Assembly (NCBI RefSeq): GCF_036370855.1
Contig: NC_088102.1
Coordinates: 18,705,001 to 18,769,000, forward strand
Source: Dromaius novaehollandiae
Lineage: Eukaryota; Chordata; Aves; Casuariiformes; Dromaiidae
Length of the DNA stretch: 64,000 bases
Reading direction: 5' to 3'
This document shows positions 27,201-39,911 of this stretch, one piece after another (positions within the stretch are counted from its first letter, which is position 1; the number at the start of each line of letters is the position of its first letter). The notes beneath the pieces were generated by a model. It was not told the origin of the DNA. It was given only the letters and a program-made list of their open reading frames with translations, and did not search any database. The position numbers were made by a program, and so were the translations under genes.

Positions 27201-30200
27201 AGGAGGCAGGGGCGAGCTGGAAGTTCAGATTTGCTCCCCTTACTCCATTAGGAGAAAAAGATGTACTATCTGTGCATCCTCTCTATCCCCCCAGGAGCAG
27301 AGTGCAGCAGCGCAAACTGGCGAAAGCTACAGTGAAGCACAGTTTACTGGAAATCTCCATTTGGTTTTAAAGAGGCTAAGGAGTCTTCAAATTACAGAGC
27401 CAACTATTCTATTGGTGGCTTTTCTCAATAAAGTAGGAAGTTTAGAGTTTGATATGGTCTGCTTGCTCTAAATCTTTCCTGATTGCTTAAGACTTAACAT
27501 TTGCTCTATGAGCCTTTGATGGTGACTGACCTGAGCCCGTCCTGATTTTGACATGGATGTTTTTCTACCTGTCTTAATGGATCTTTACAGTAGAGGCCAG
27601 CACTTTTCAGGAGCAGCTTTGCTGTTTCTCTGCATACAGCATTATGTGATATGTGATGTATTGTACCCTGTTTTTTCAGAAACAGTCCTGGTAGCTCTTC
27701 CAGCCACAGAGAGCAAGAGCTCAACATCTCTTACTTAAGCAAGTCCCAAGCATTAAGATTTCCACCACTTCCAGAAGTCAGAAAACTTTTTCTGCAACCA
27801 ATACTTAGTCTGCATTTTTTTCCTTCTTCACATCCCATTGCTTCTGTCAGTATCGTTGAATTTCATCCAGAATAATTGGTGCTCCTTGGCACCAAAACCC
27901 TGGGTATGAATACTCTTTCCACCTTTCCTTTGTTGTTTAGGTGTATTATTCATCCTGTAGACTGGCCTTCATCAGTCATGTTTTCTACCTTCATAATAGT
28001 GTTGTTGCTCTATGGGAATGGGGCTACTCTGTGAGAAAGCTAACCCCAGAGGAAAAAGTGCCAGGCCTCACTGCCCCAAAGCTGTATGGAGGGAGACAAC
28101 TGCCACCCGTCGTTCCAGCAATTACCCACGACTTGTCGTTAGTCCTTCCCTTCTGTCTTCAGAGATTCCCTGTTTCCCCTGTGTTTGGAGTGAACATGAT
28201 CCCAGCTGTGACCTCCATTCAAAGAAGACTGGAGCAATAAAGCATAGGTAGCAATGGAAGAACAGAAATGGCAGTTAAAAAAAAAAAAAGACCACACTAG
28301 AAAAGAAGTGGGAATGAGAGAAAGAGACAATGCAGAATGTAAAAAGGAAGGAGAGAAGGATCCCGTTATTGGAGCAGAAAATCTTGAAGGAAAGGCAGTA
28401 GAATTTAAAGAAAATACAGAAAGTAGACACTGCAAAGTATGTGCCAAAACATACAATAGAAAATAAGGACGAAGATGGGAAAGAATAGGGGAAAGCAGCG
28501 ACAGCGTTTTGACTCTAAATTTAATGATGTGTTGTTTCTAACAACAAAAACACTACAGATACTTTTGATGCTTGCCTGAAGTGAGAGTTGAACCCTCTTC
28601 TAGTCTGAATAGTCTTTCCTTGTTGGTGTTAAGTTGACAGTTCTGGATTTGACATAGTCCGCCTGGAATTCTGGCCCTGTTTTCAAAGGCAGCTACAGAT
28701 AGACTATTAGGTACTTTAAAAAGAAAGAAATATCACTGTCAGGCTTATTCTGAATAAAAAATAGGGCTTAAAAATGCTGTCTCTCTTACATCACAGCATT
28801 CCTTTGATTTATAGAGAGGTTTGTCCTGCTGATATCTTTGGTTCGATAAAGGCTGAAGGAAGATAGAGTTAATAATTATGTCTATCCAGGATTAAACTTA
28901 CTACATTTTCTTTAATTATTATTACAGGTGAATTAGCCACACAGGTTTCTAACAGACAAAAAGACTGGATTGCAGTTCCTCTGCAGTCAATACGTCAAAA
29001 CTTTCAAAAATTCAGCTAAGTTTTTATTAAAAAATATGTGAAAAATGTAAGCTTTGTAGTAAGAAAATATGAACTTGTAAAAATGGTCTATTTTTTGATG
29101 GCTTTCCTCAGAGTTTGCTTCAATTGTGATTGTAGGTGATCTATAAACCACTGATAATTTGCGAGGGCAGAGCTCAGAACATATAGAGCCATTCTGTTAG
29201 TAACCAAAGACGCGCTCAGATGTGGTCAGACCTAGCATAGTTTTCTTCCTAGTGAAAGAGAGCCTCTTTTCTCCCATCCCCTTTTCAGCAAAAATTCTGT
29301 TTCTTTTTAAATTTTTCCTGTGTTTGTACATAAAATAGAAAACCGAAAAAAAAATGCAGACGGAAAAGGCATGAAGATTTCAAAAGTCAAAGCCCATTTT
29401 TTGCAAACAGAACAATCAGAAATATTTCTTCTGAAATGCAGGTTTGATAACTCAATGTATGTACCTAGTGGGAGGGAGGAAGTGCCCAAGTTTTACTCTC
29501 AGATCCAAAGTGGAGAGTATAGAGATTGCATTTGTAGAAATCTCTTGAGAACTAAGGGCACTTGTATGTAGGTAAAGATGGAAGATGAGATAGAATCTTT
29601 TCCAAACTTTCCATTTCAGGAAAAAGTCTCTTCTGGTCAGTCACATCTTGAAGCATAGCTCTGAACTGAGTACCGATGGTATAAAAGTGGTAATACCTAC
29701 TCCTTGTGTGAGATCTGGATTGCATTAACTCTGTGTCCTGACACGCAAATAGTCATTTCTGTTAGTGGTGCACGTTTGATGCAGCTCTGTGGGAGGCATG
29801 CTGCCGTTGTGGCATCTTACTTCAGTTCTCAGACTGCTTTTATAGAATTATTTAGTCCGCATTAGGTCTCTGTAATGCAAATAAGAACTTGTTTCTAGAC
29901 TGGAGGATTAGACTGTATTGTCAATACAAAGAGTCAGCAGTGGGGCTAGACTAATGTCTCCCAGTCTCACCTCTAGACCAACTATGTTTATTGTAGTCCT
30001 TTTTGGGGGTGGTTTCCTGTGATGACTGATCGCTACTGGTTTGAGAAGAAACAGTGACAATGGCTAACAAAGTCTAGCGCCTGAATGGAGCTCAGTCATA
30101 TCCTGCTAAGGCTGATTACCTTGGCAGAAGGAGAGGGCGATGTTAAATGCACCTCTGCATGTTTGATTATACTTTGTGGGTTGTAGGATGCAATTTCTTG

Positions 30201-32775
30201 CTGATGAGAAGCAGTACAGAGGTTGACCCTCACATACTGAATTAGGTCTGCCTGGACCTCAGTGCTGAGAAGGTATGCTGAGCCAGCTTCCCCTCTGATT
30301 AGAGGAGCTTGGTGATGAGAGAAATCTTCAGAGTGTGTTTGCCACCCTAGGAAGGAAGAAAGGATCATCACTGACAGCTGGAGAGCTTCTTTAAACTGGC
30401 AGCTACCTTTAGAAATGCAGTGTGTGCGATTAAACTCGGAGCAGCAGCTTTCTGGCTGCAGGCTGTGCTGAGATCTTGGATCGGGTGAGGGTTGGTTTGT
30501 CCTCAGGTCTGGCTGTGAGTTAAAAGTTTGTTTTAGAGATTTTAGTGGGCTAGAGTTGCCCTCTTAATGGAGAAAAGGCCATTGCTGTGCAGTCAAACTC
30601 AGCAGGAGTACTTTGAGATGCTAAGAGTCTTCTCTGCTAATTTTTGTTGATCCAGGTGGTCTTTTCTAAGTGCAAAGTCAAAGAAATTACTGTTTGCCCC
30701 TTTCTTCGTCTCCCCATCCAAGTGTCATATGGCTGGCAGGAACATTGAAACCTTCCCATCTCCAGTTCCTGTTTGCAGGGGAGAGAAACAGAGGAAAGTG
30801 AGATGGAACCATATGTCCTTCTGCATTTGCACTCTGAAGACAAAGTTATTTGTGAGCCTTGAGCATAAGGGTGGGAGAGCTGCCAAGCCAAAGTTGTTCC
30901 CAAGTATCTGTAAACTAAATCTGATTCCTTAAATTAATCCAACTAAGGAACTTTTGCTCTGGCAAAGGCTTGTAAATATTACAGTACCTGTCACTTTTGG
31001 ATGCTGCTTTCTGTTTTCATAGAGGCGTGCTGAAAACTTTGAAGTCTGAGATGTTTTGTTTCACTTTTTAGAGGTTGACCTCAAAGCATCAATCTTTCTG
31101 CTCCTTTTGGGATGCATGAAAATAGTTGTTTCTCTTTGCAGAAAACTTTTTTTTAGCGACAGCATTGTTTAATAGTCAGAATTCTCAGATATTCTCAGAG
31201 CATTCAAGCATATATTGAGAGAGATGTACCAAGATGTAGAGAGTGTTGCTTCTCTGTTATCTTCAGTGCCTCAGTTTTCCCTTCTCTATGACAGAACAAT
31301 GCATAAATATATGCTTGAAGTGAAAAGCATTTAATATAAAGTGGTTTCTGGATGTACAGCTCTCTGTGAGTGTATAGATAACTATGCTGGGGTTTTAGTT
31401 TACATGTACTGTTTGATTTTTGCACTATCTGCACAACATAGCCTCCACCTGTTTGGAGTCTCTGTGCTCTCTGGAATAATAATGGATGATAATAACAATC
31501 ACGTTTTGCTTATTTTCAAGACAAGTTGCTGGTTGATACAAACCTGTGACTCGAGCTTTGCCAGACAATGTAGTGGCTTCTACGATTTGTGCTGTAGTCC
31601 CCCATTGCGCCTTGGAGGAACATGTCACAGTATTTCTTATAGGTGATTTTTGGCTGATCTATTCTAAATTGCAGTTCTCCACTGCACAGCTAACTTGAGT
31701 TATAACTCATTTTTTACTCCAAACTTAACCTGGCTGTAGGTGGAACTCTATGGAGGCAGTACTTTAAAGGCTGTGCTCACTGAGGAGTTGATCTGGATAG
31801 TTGCTCTTATTTGGGTGGTGTACTTGATTTGGCTTTTTCCGTATGTGCAAATCTTTTGTCTGAAAGTCTTTGGGCTCACCAGCTTGTCCCAGGACTGTGG
31901 CTAAGGCAAAGGTTCTTTTTGTGCTTGAAATTGCAACCCAGCTATCTTGAAAGGTGGACACTTGTGCCTGGGTACTTTGAGTCCCCTAGGGTTTCCCACC
32001 AGTCCTGCCGCATTCCTGGAGGAATCAAAGTTCTCCAGTGACTAGGAAATGAGTCCTAGAGTTCAACATAGTGAACCACTGAGGGCTAGGTTTTGACTCC
32101 AACCTTTCTGCAACCTCATGGGGACAGGTATGACATCAGTTACTCTGTTTACCAGGGTTCCTGTGTTTTTTCTCTTTAACCAAAGTCCACTGAGTAGTCT
32201 TGCCAAGTTGTCTCCGTGGAAAGCAGTGCTATGACTCCGGCTTTGCCAGACCAAATGAGCACTGCTTTCAAGACAGGGATCAAGGGCTGGTTGCCCCACT
32301 GGAGACGGGGAAGTATTGCATGGCTGGCACCTCAGCTAAAGTAAATCCACACTGGAATCTGCCACCTGAGGGGCCCTACTGTAATGGTTGTTCTGTGAGA
32401 CTGCTTAGTCCAGCCACACTTGCTAACCATACAGATTAATTCTGTGCTTTTGAAAATGCTGCTTGAAGGCAAAATGTTAAGAGCTAAGATCCCAGTTGCT
32501 TTTTACCTTACTGGCTAAGTCCTGAGAAGTTATGTATTCATAAATCAGTGGTGGTTTTTGCCTGACTACCTGTGAAAATTTCATCTTTATGTTATCTTTC
32601 CATTTTGGAGGGTCTGAAAATTAGGCCTTTCATCTTCTGAAATCCAAATTCCCAGTGCTTTAATATCAAAGTAAAGCTGACTACCTAGAAGCAGTTACTC
32701 TGGAGAGAGCTGATGATGATGCAGCTGAGAAGCCAACACCCCTCATCTTCATTTGAGTCTTTTTTTGTCTTGTAG

Positions 32776-32874
32776 ATAAGAGGATCTGTTCACCACCCTT
32801 TATGGAGCTGACAAGTGCCTGTGGAGAAGATACCTTGCAGCTAATAGAGAAGAACGGACTGGCGTTCCCATTCA
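32776..32874 (+). CDS. ITPK1: ITPK1 coding exon (human residues ~122-155)
   Basis: This is the first ITPK1 coding exon in the window. It encodes a segment beginning D-KRICSPPFMELTS and ending EKNGLAFPF, nearly identical to human ITPK1. It follows a 'tttttttgtcttgtag' acceptor and ends at a 'gtatgt' donor. It starts with the last two bases of a split codon and ends with the first base of the Ile codon completed by the next exon; 99 bp. It belongs to the strand that leads into the ATP-grasp nucleotide-binding region. An alternative AG five bases downstream (32779-32780) exists, but using it would shift the frame relative to the upstream split codon expected from human, so I prefer 32776. Confidence 0.95.
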
Positions 32875-34777
32875 GTATGTAAATGGACTTTCATTGCAGC
32901 TTCTAGTAGGTTCTGAGTATTCCACATAGCCCCACAAGAATGTTGTGGCCAACGTTGTAGGGCTGGATGTTTCATTGCTAATGTGTGCAGGATGTTATAA
33001 CCTTCCTGAAGCAAATGCTTTGAAGCAGTCTGCTTGGAGTGTGGAGCAGAATCCCTCCCTATCAGCTTTTATTTGGCTTTTTATTGATGTTCGGTGCTTT
33101 AAACACCTTGCTACAGTAAACATGATTTCCTGGGAAATGCCAATAATTCTAACAAAGTTAGCCTCCTGCCCTGAACTTGCGCAAGAAGTTTCTCCTGCCA
33201 GCTGCCTTCATTATTTTTCTTGAGAAAATTGTTCTCTTGCTGACTGCTCCCTTTCTTCACTGCCCCTCCCTTTCCCTGATCCAGGCTGCAAGTATAATTT
33301 TAGTGGGTAGAAGAAAGAGAGTAAAAATGACTGTAGGCACCAGGCTCCGAGGACCACAGCCTCAAACAGCTGCTGTGAACTGTTTGTCCTGTTGTAGCAG
33401 GTTTTATTGTGGGTCTTCTTTTTTAATTCCTTCCGTTATTTGATTCCTTGCAGTGTAAAATGAGCAGGATTGGTTAGCCTGTGTTCCTTCCAGTGGTGCA
33501 TTGCCTCACTTGTAAGGTTCAGAGGTAAAGCTGTGCGGAATGAGCGTCTTGCCCTCCTTGTCAGTGCTCTCCCAGATGAGGCAGGTTCCCTGAAGCTAGG
33601 TTGTGAAGCAGTGGTTTAAATCCCGCTGAATTGCTTTGACACCCTCTCTCACCCATGCACGCTTTCTCTTCGTTATGGGCCGGCCAGTGCTGAGTAGTCA
33701 AACAGCATAGCCCACATATTCAAAAGTTATGAATCAACCCCTCTAAATGATGATGAAATTAAAAAAATAACAGGAGTGACATCATATGGGTGCTTTTTCT
33801 GTCTCTTCTGTTTTTTTTAACTCTCCCGCTCTCCAAAGCATGTGTCTGTGAGTCAGTATTGACCACTTTCTAACATTTCTAGTAGCAGCTTATTTTGGCC
33901 TCTAGTGCAGATCATTTGCCCTTCATAGGTTCCTGTTCTCTTGCCTGGCAATTTAACTCTTCCAGCAACCCCCAAAGAAGTCTTGTCATATACAACCTCA
34001 CTACTCCGGTTTTATCCCCTTCTCTGCTTTATACATGAATGGCTGCCCACTCACTACATCAGCTTTGCTTATCATGCAGATCCAGGGGTCTTCAGCTCTC
34101 TTCTGTTTTTATAATAGCAGGAGCATGTTTTTCTTCCCTCGTGCCAGTTTTAGGGTAGAGGGTAGAACCAGGATGCACAGAGCAAATAAGGAATGTGGAG
34201 GAGGAAACAGAACTGCTGGGCTCTGTCTATTTTTTCCTCCTCCTCTATGGTTGCCTGTGAAAAATATGTCATATCTTAGTATGGTTCAGCCTTTTTGGTT
34301 GCCTGCCCTTCCCTAAGACCGGGGAGGTGGAGAAAGCGGTTGGTTTCTGCCGTGTCTCGGCTCCGTTGTTTTCAGGAGGACAATAGTGTTTTGTGGTACC
34401 TGCAGCGTGGCTCCAGCCTCAGGCAAGATCACACACTTGTGAAGAAGCCCTCAGGCATAGGCAGGCCTTAGGCAGAAGGGCAATACCAGTACTGATACGA
34501 ACTTCTCAGCTGATGCTTTGCACCTCCGTCCAGTCCTAATAATGACCTCTCCTCCACCCTTAGTTACAGGGAGGAGTTGAGAGAGTAGGGCTTGGAGCAA
34601 GCCAGATTTTGCAGTGAATGAGGACACTGTTCAAGCAGAGACTGTCAGCGTTATCTGGTACAGTCACCGCCTTGGTCTGGTGAACTCCCGTGTTTCGCAT
34701 GTGGGTGGGAACAGATTTGTAAGGGTTTTGTGTGGCCTGTTTCAGTGATGTGTTGTTTTTTATTTTTATTTATGCAG
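32875..34777 (+). other. ITPK1: ITPK1 intron (1.9 kb)
   Basis: GT-AG intron separating the FPF and ICKTRV coding segments. It ends with a T-rich tract and 'tatgcag'. I see no gene, repeat family or structured RNA in it. Confidence 0.9.
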
Positions 34778-34818
34778 TTTGTAAAACCAGAGTGGCCCAT
34801 GGAACCAACTCTCACGAG
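34778..34818 (+). CDS. ITPK1: ITPK1 41-bp coding exon (residues ~155-168)
   Basis: This small exon encodes (I)CKTRVAHGTNSHE, identical to the human protein over this stretch. It holds Lys157, an ATP ligand, and His162 and His167, which contact the inositol phosphate (human numbering, established for the human enzyme). It begins by completing the split Ile codon and ends in phase 0 at a strong 'gtgagt' donor. Because it is 41 bp, skipping it would shift the frame and remove key substrate-binding residues, so it should be constitutive in any active isoform. It is too short and lacks a start codon, so simple open-frame searches miss it. Confidence 0.95.
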
Positions 34819-37800
34819 GTGAGTTAAAGAATTTTTGCAGCATTATTCCCCACTTCCAGTCCCCCCATGGTGGTTTGGTTGGTGCTTTATAATCCTGTTG
34901 TAGGCAGAATGAGGGCTATGCCCAAACCACTTCCCTTTCCTTGCCTCTTCCTTGAGTTTAATAATATCATTATTTTTTCGGGTTTATCTGAAATGAATTT
35001 AAATACAACTTTAACCTCTTGAAGTGGAAGTTCTCTTTCTAGCAGTTTCTAGCTTCTAGTAATTCTAGTTTTCTTGTTTCTAGCAGTATGTAGTCCCCAG
35101 ACCAGCTATATCTGCAAGGCATCTGCTTCTTCTGCCTCTCCTTTGGTGGGAGGTCACACTAAGTGGTATATGTACCCCACTGTGTTTCTCTTCCAAACAT
35201 ATATGTGGTGCTAGTGATAAATGTTTTTGTGCTGCAGATGAAGCAGAAGTATGAGCAAAGGCAGGCTGGCCTCTCACAGCCCCCTCCTTGAGGGGAAGGG
35301 AATAGCAAATAGAGACAACATTTCCGAGCATGTTCAGTTGTAATAACATGATACAGCTATGGGAAAAACAGGGCTGCTAGAATTATCTGCTTTGCCTCAT
35401 TCCTGTAAAGCAGTTGCAATTAAAATGGTTGTGTATTCCTGAACAGAGTGCGCTCCTATGAGCTTAGCTTCCTCTAAATTTAGGCAAGAGGAGCTGAGTC
35501 CTGTTTTAATTCTTTTCCATTTGTGCTTCCTGCCTCCCTGCTTACCACATCTGAGTTTTAAGAATCCAGTCCTCACTGCTGTCTGTAGTAATGCCTGGCA
35601 TCCTTTGTTAACAACGCAGTAATCGTTCCAGGTTTCCCAGCTGCTCCTGAAATATGCAGTGTGTTCCTCCAGTGTCTCTGAGAACTGAAGGCCCTGAAGT
35701 AAAATGTAAATCTAGAGGAGCAGAATGCCTACAGCTAAAATTTTGAGTGACCAGCACTAACTTTTAAAATGCAGCTAAATTTTTCAAATAGGCCTCAGCT
35801 TGGATCATTTTACAAGCATTACACACAGTCCTGTTAGCATTTGTGGGAGTAACCACTCTATATTTTGCTATCATTCACCAGAACGCTTGGGACTGGGTTG
35901 CTAATGAATCTAAGACTCCAGATTGCCTGGTGATTTTCCTGCAGAGAGTTCCTCTGCAACTGCAGCCTGAAATGCATGAGCCTTTCAGTGCCTGTGCAGT
36001 TAGGCTTGGACATGCATTTCCATGATGAGTTTTTGCAGTTCTTTTATGCAATGCAGGCATACTTCAGCCTCCTGCCAGAATTCCATTTTCTGAACAAAAC
36101 TGAGACTTGAATACAGTTGTAGGCTCCAGTTTATCATGGGAGCTGACTAGAGCCCAGGATGGCCCCCTGGAAAAAAGCCTGAAATCTTGTGTGATGCTTT
36201 ACACGTTTTGTAATAAGAGTCACTTTAGAGTTGCTCTGTTCTCAAGAATGATTTTAAGGTGTATTTATGGTCAGAGAGGAACTATCCTGTAACTGCTGTT
36301 TTATGGCCAATAATGGCAAGGGAAGCACAGAATAAATATTCTGCTTACAAGACAGTCTGTCTGAAAGATGGAGTATAGGACTAAAGCAAGAAAAAAAATC
36401 CATTGCCGGTTTTATTAATGACTCCTTCTGTGGCTTTTGGCAAATTGTTTAATTTTCTATAGAGAGATTCCCCACTGCAGAGTTGACACTGAAACTAACC
36501 CAGCCTGACCAGAAGCTTGCTTTTCTTTGCAAGATGGCTATTCAAAACATTCAGACACTGGCGAACAGGGACAGCTGAAAGTGCAGACATGATTTTGGGT
36601 TTGGTGCCAGCCAGTGCTGACAGTCTGCATTATACTGTGAGAGCACAAGTTAGTTAAGCTGAGGTGCTATTAGTCTTCCTGTTGTGTCCGACAGTTCCAT
36701 GTGGCTTCTGCACTGGAGGTCATGTCGGCCAGCTCAGCACTTGAACCCTGCTTCACCAGCACCTTTTCTTTTGGACTTGAACAGAGATGATGCCTACAAG
36801 TCCTTCTTTCCTGCTGCCAGTAGGTCAGAACTTGATTGACCTTCTGGTAAAGCTGCTGTGAAACACCACTGAGACCCATAACCTCAGGAAATGCATCCAG
36901 AATAACTCTTCTTCTAAATGTTGAGCAGAGAGGAATGAAAAGCGAGAGTCAGAGAATCACATTGTTTTTTCAGGCTGAATTCCTTAAGGACATTGTCATT
37001 AGAAATTCTTGGTGCCAAATGTTTTGTTTTGCCTTCAAAAGAACTCTGCATCTATAATGAGGAATGCCATTTGGAAATTATGATATAAAATACTGTTCCC
37101 ATGTTACTGCCAGACACAGCAGGTCTGTGCTAGATGACAAAAAGCAAGTGCACCCTGCATGCGAATTCTTGGAGCTGTATTCATGCATGCTAAAACCCAT
37201 GAGACATCACAGTGAACCAGTATAACGCAACACCATGGGAGTCATATGGGTTATGTGCCAGTCCATGGGGCTGTCAGCACAGAGCTTTGCAGACAAGAGG
37301 TTTCACACGGTCCCCGGTAGCCTAAGTCAGTTTTGTGCAGAAAAGATAAATTCTTTGGGTTTCCACACTGGCAAAATGGAGTGATAAGTACCTGCTCATC
37401 TTATGAAGGAGTGGTTTATGAGGATTCATTAACAAATGTTTGCAAAGAGGATTTGAGGGATAGGAGCGACATGTTGCTTGCCAATATGATATTATAGATG
37501 TTATAAAGCCAACAGCTGCCCTGGAGGAGGAATAGAACAGTGGTTCCTGCCACCAGTGAGAGACAAATGAGGTGTGATGTCGTTGCTGTGAATCATCTTG
37601 ATGGATGATTCTGCTGGTTAGAGTAGGTTTCTTGCACAGGTTATTACCACTCACAAATTCAGTCTGTGCTGTCAAATAGATAGCATCTGGTATAATGGAG
37701 ACAGAGTAAGAATATCAGCTGCAGTAGGCATTGACTGCATGCATTGACTTGAACTCAGAAAATGTTAATCTGCTGAGTCATTGTGCATGCATGCAGACAA

Positions 37801-39570
37801 TTATGTGATCTAATGTGGTCTGCCAGGTAAAGAGGAGAACAGAGTAATAGTCAGAGACAAAAATTTGCTCAGACTTCTAACTACAAACATGTAACCACTC
37901 TATTATTTACCGTGGCCATGGTTTTACATAAATGAACAACAAAACTTTTTATGTTTACTGTTCTTATTACAGGAACAAACTAAGATATTACTAAGAATTC
38001 AGATATAGCTCCTCGATCTCTCAGTACAGCATTCATCAGCTGAGCAGCTGATCATACATAATATAAAATATGAGAGAGAGAGCACAAAGTGGAAAAGTTT
38101 CTTTATAAAATCCTTTTAGTGGCCCTGATTTCACTAGGATACAGCTGATGTCAGTTTTCATGCCTTCTGACAGGAAGCATGTGGAAAGAGAGAGATAGCA
38201 GTAAAACTCTTCTGTGCCATGCTGAGGCAGGAATCTCCAGTTTTATTCTGTGTGTTGCTGTGGAGTCACTGTGGGACCCACAAGAATTCTCTTAACCCCT
38301 CTGGACTGTCTTTCGTCGCAAGCAAAATATTAGGCTCAAGGAAGCTGAGCAGAACAACTAACAGGGTTAAGAAAAAAGTTGTGTTTCAGCACTTAGGAGC
38401 CTTTCTGGCAGGTGTTGTGCCTCCTGTGCTGAATGAGTTAGGTGAGAGGCATAAGAAATGGAGGGTTAGCCATTGTCTGAGCTCTAACCAAAACATGCCT
38501 ACCTGGGATGAGGAGGAGGGAGATGAGGAATCTTAGTTTTGCCAGGAAGAAAGCAAGATGTATGCTGTGTCAGGTTCTATGGCCTTGGATGGTCCTTACT
38601 CAGGGTGACTATCAAAATCCCCTTCTGCCACTGTGGGTAACAAGGCACAGCATCATTGGAGTAATGGAGAGACATCAGTCTTCAGGTAACTAGCGCATAG
38701 CTTTTTCGGGGCTTTGAAGCTGGAGAACAAATGTGAGTTTATTCTTACTACTGTTTAGGGGCACACTGTAAAGTAATTTCATCAGCCTGTACCAGAACGG
38801 TGCTTGCTGCCAGTTCCACACAGGAGCCATGGCAGCATTCGTACTTCAGCAACAAACCTCCAAGGGTAGGGCACCATGTTCACGGTAATTAAATGTGCGT
38901 GTAAGCATGCCTAATGGAGGGATTCAGGCAGAGAGCAGTGTAACGTACTGAGATAGGCTGACTTGTCAAAGTGCTTGTCTGCACCTACCTGCATTGCTTC
39001 CATGCTGTTTTGAGGCAGCTGTTCATCATTAAGGCCCTATAAATGACTTACTTTCTGGCATACTTTTTCCAGCCCCTTCAAGGGGACTAAATGTTTTGAA
39101 TAACGGGAAGAAACTGAGCCAGGGAAAATGCTGGCACAGCATTTGCTAACAGAGAGCACTGCTACACTTGGAAAAAAACTATCTGCTGATGTGGGTGAAA
39201 CCCTGTAGCTTGGGATCTTACAACTGGGCTCAACCAAACCGCTGAAAATACAGCTGCAGGAAAGAACTTATACTGTTAGTAAATTCAAGCAGGTCTGTTC
39301 TTCATACTTCTGTTGTCTTCATGCTTTATGTTATACAAATTTTGTCCACTCTATTTGTCAAATGTTCTCCCCTTTTGTTTTTCTTAATAAAACCTGCAAT
39401 TGTGGTAGCTCCCTAACTTGAAGTAGTAAATGAAATTGCAAAAACTGAGAAGAAAATACTGATTCAAATGGTTTTGACTGAAAATGAAAGCTACACTGCC
39501 AGTACTGTTCAGAGGGTTCAAAATGTAATGAAATAGGGCCAGCTGCTGAGCAGAAATTTGCACTTGGACT

Positions 39571-39644
<74 letters not shown>

Positions 39645-39745
39645 CTATATATTCATCAGTAGATGTTCCCCCTCATTGCTGGTCAGGTGGTTGGTAAATG
39701 TGAAATAAGTGAAGGACTTGAGCAAAACTGTTTGTGTATTTTCAG
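34819..39745 (+). other. ITPK1: ITPK1 intron (4.9 kb)
   Basis: GT-AG intron. The only notable content is the long AT microsatellite near its 3' end (39575-39638). Short open frames inside, such as one at 38219-38536, have no recognisable motif. Confidence 0.9.
39575..39638. repeat. (AT)n microsatellite, ~32 units
   Basis: An uninterrupted run of about 32 AT units ends about 107 bp before the next ITPK1 exon and is followed by a degenerate 'gtatgtctatatatt' end. Long AT runs are highly mutable and can extrude cruciforms; the length here may differ from the true allele. Confidence 0.95.
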
Positions 39746-39911
39746 ATGGCAATCATCTTCAACCAGGAGGGCCTGAAGGCTGTCCGTCCCCCTTGCGTCA
39801 TTCAGAGCTTCATCAATCACAATGCCGTGCTATATAAAGTGTTTGTGGTTGGGGAATCCTACACAGTGGTGAAAAGACCATCTTTAAAGAACTTCTCTGC
39901 CGGCATCTCAG
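39746..39911 (+). CDS. ITPK1: ITPK1 coding exon, ATP-grasp core (residues ~169-224)
   Basis: Fifty-five codons plus one base encode the segment from MAIIFNQEGL to NFSAGIS. It contains Gln188 to Lys199, the main ATP-binding strand of the ATP-grasp fold, and Ser214 in RPSLKNF (human numbering). The VLYKVFVVGESYTVV block is identical to human. The acceptor is 'tgtattttcag' and the donor 'gtacgt'. The internal ATG at the exon start is the Met that follows His-Glu in the protein, not an initiation codon: the frame continues from the previous exon in phase 0. Confidence 0.97.

Larger units (their letters stand above)
1..32775 (+). other. ITPK1: Large ITPK1 intron, no exon recognised
   Basis: This 32.8 kb stretch precedes the first visible ITPK1 exon, whose 5' edge splits a codon, so it is intron at least in its right part. 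I looked for the upstream ITPK1 coding segments (the N-terminal start, the segment ending near the Lys-Leu-Thr-Asp motif, and the segment with the Asp-Pro-Leu-Pro motif) on the + strand and did not recognise them. The many short open frames here lack known motifs and are consistent with chance. Recognisable content is a CR1-like fragment near 1.9 kb, an inverted repeat near 4.5 kb, three C-runs, a short CA repeat near 5.49 kb, A-runs near 12.97 and 13.29 kb, and an old palindromic repeat near 24.2 kb. The rest looks like ordinary unique intronic DNA. A diverged or very short exon could have been missed. Confidence 0.8.
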
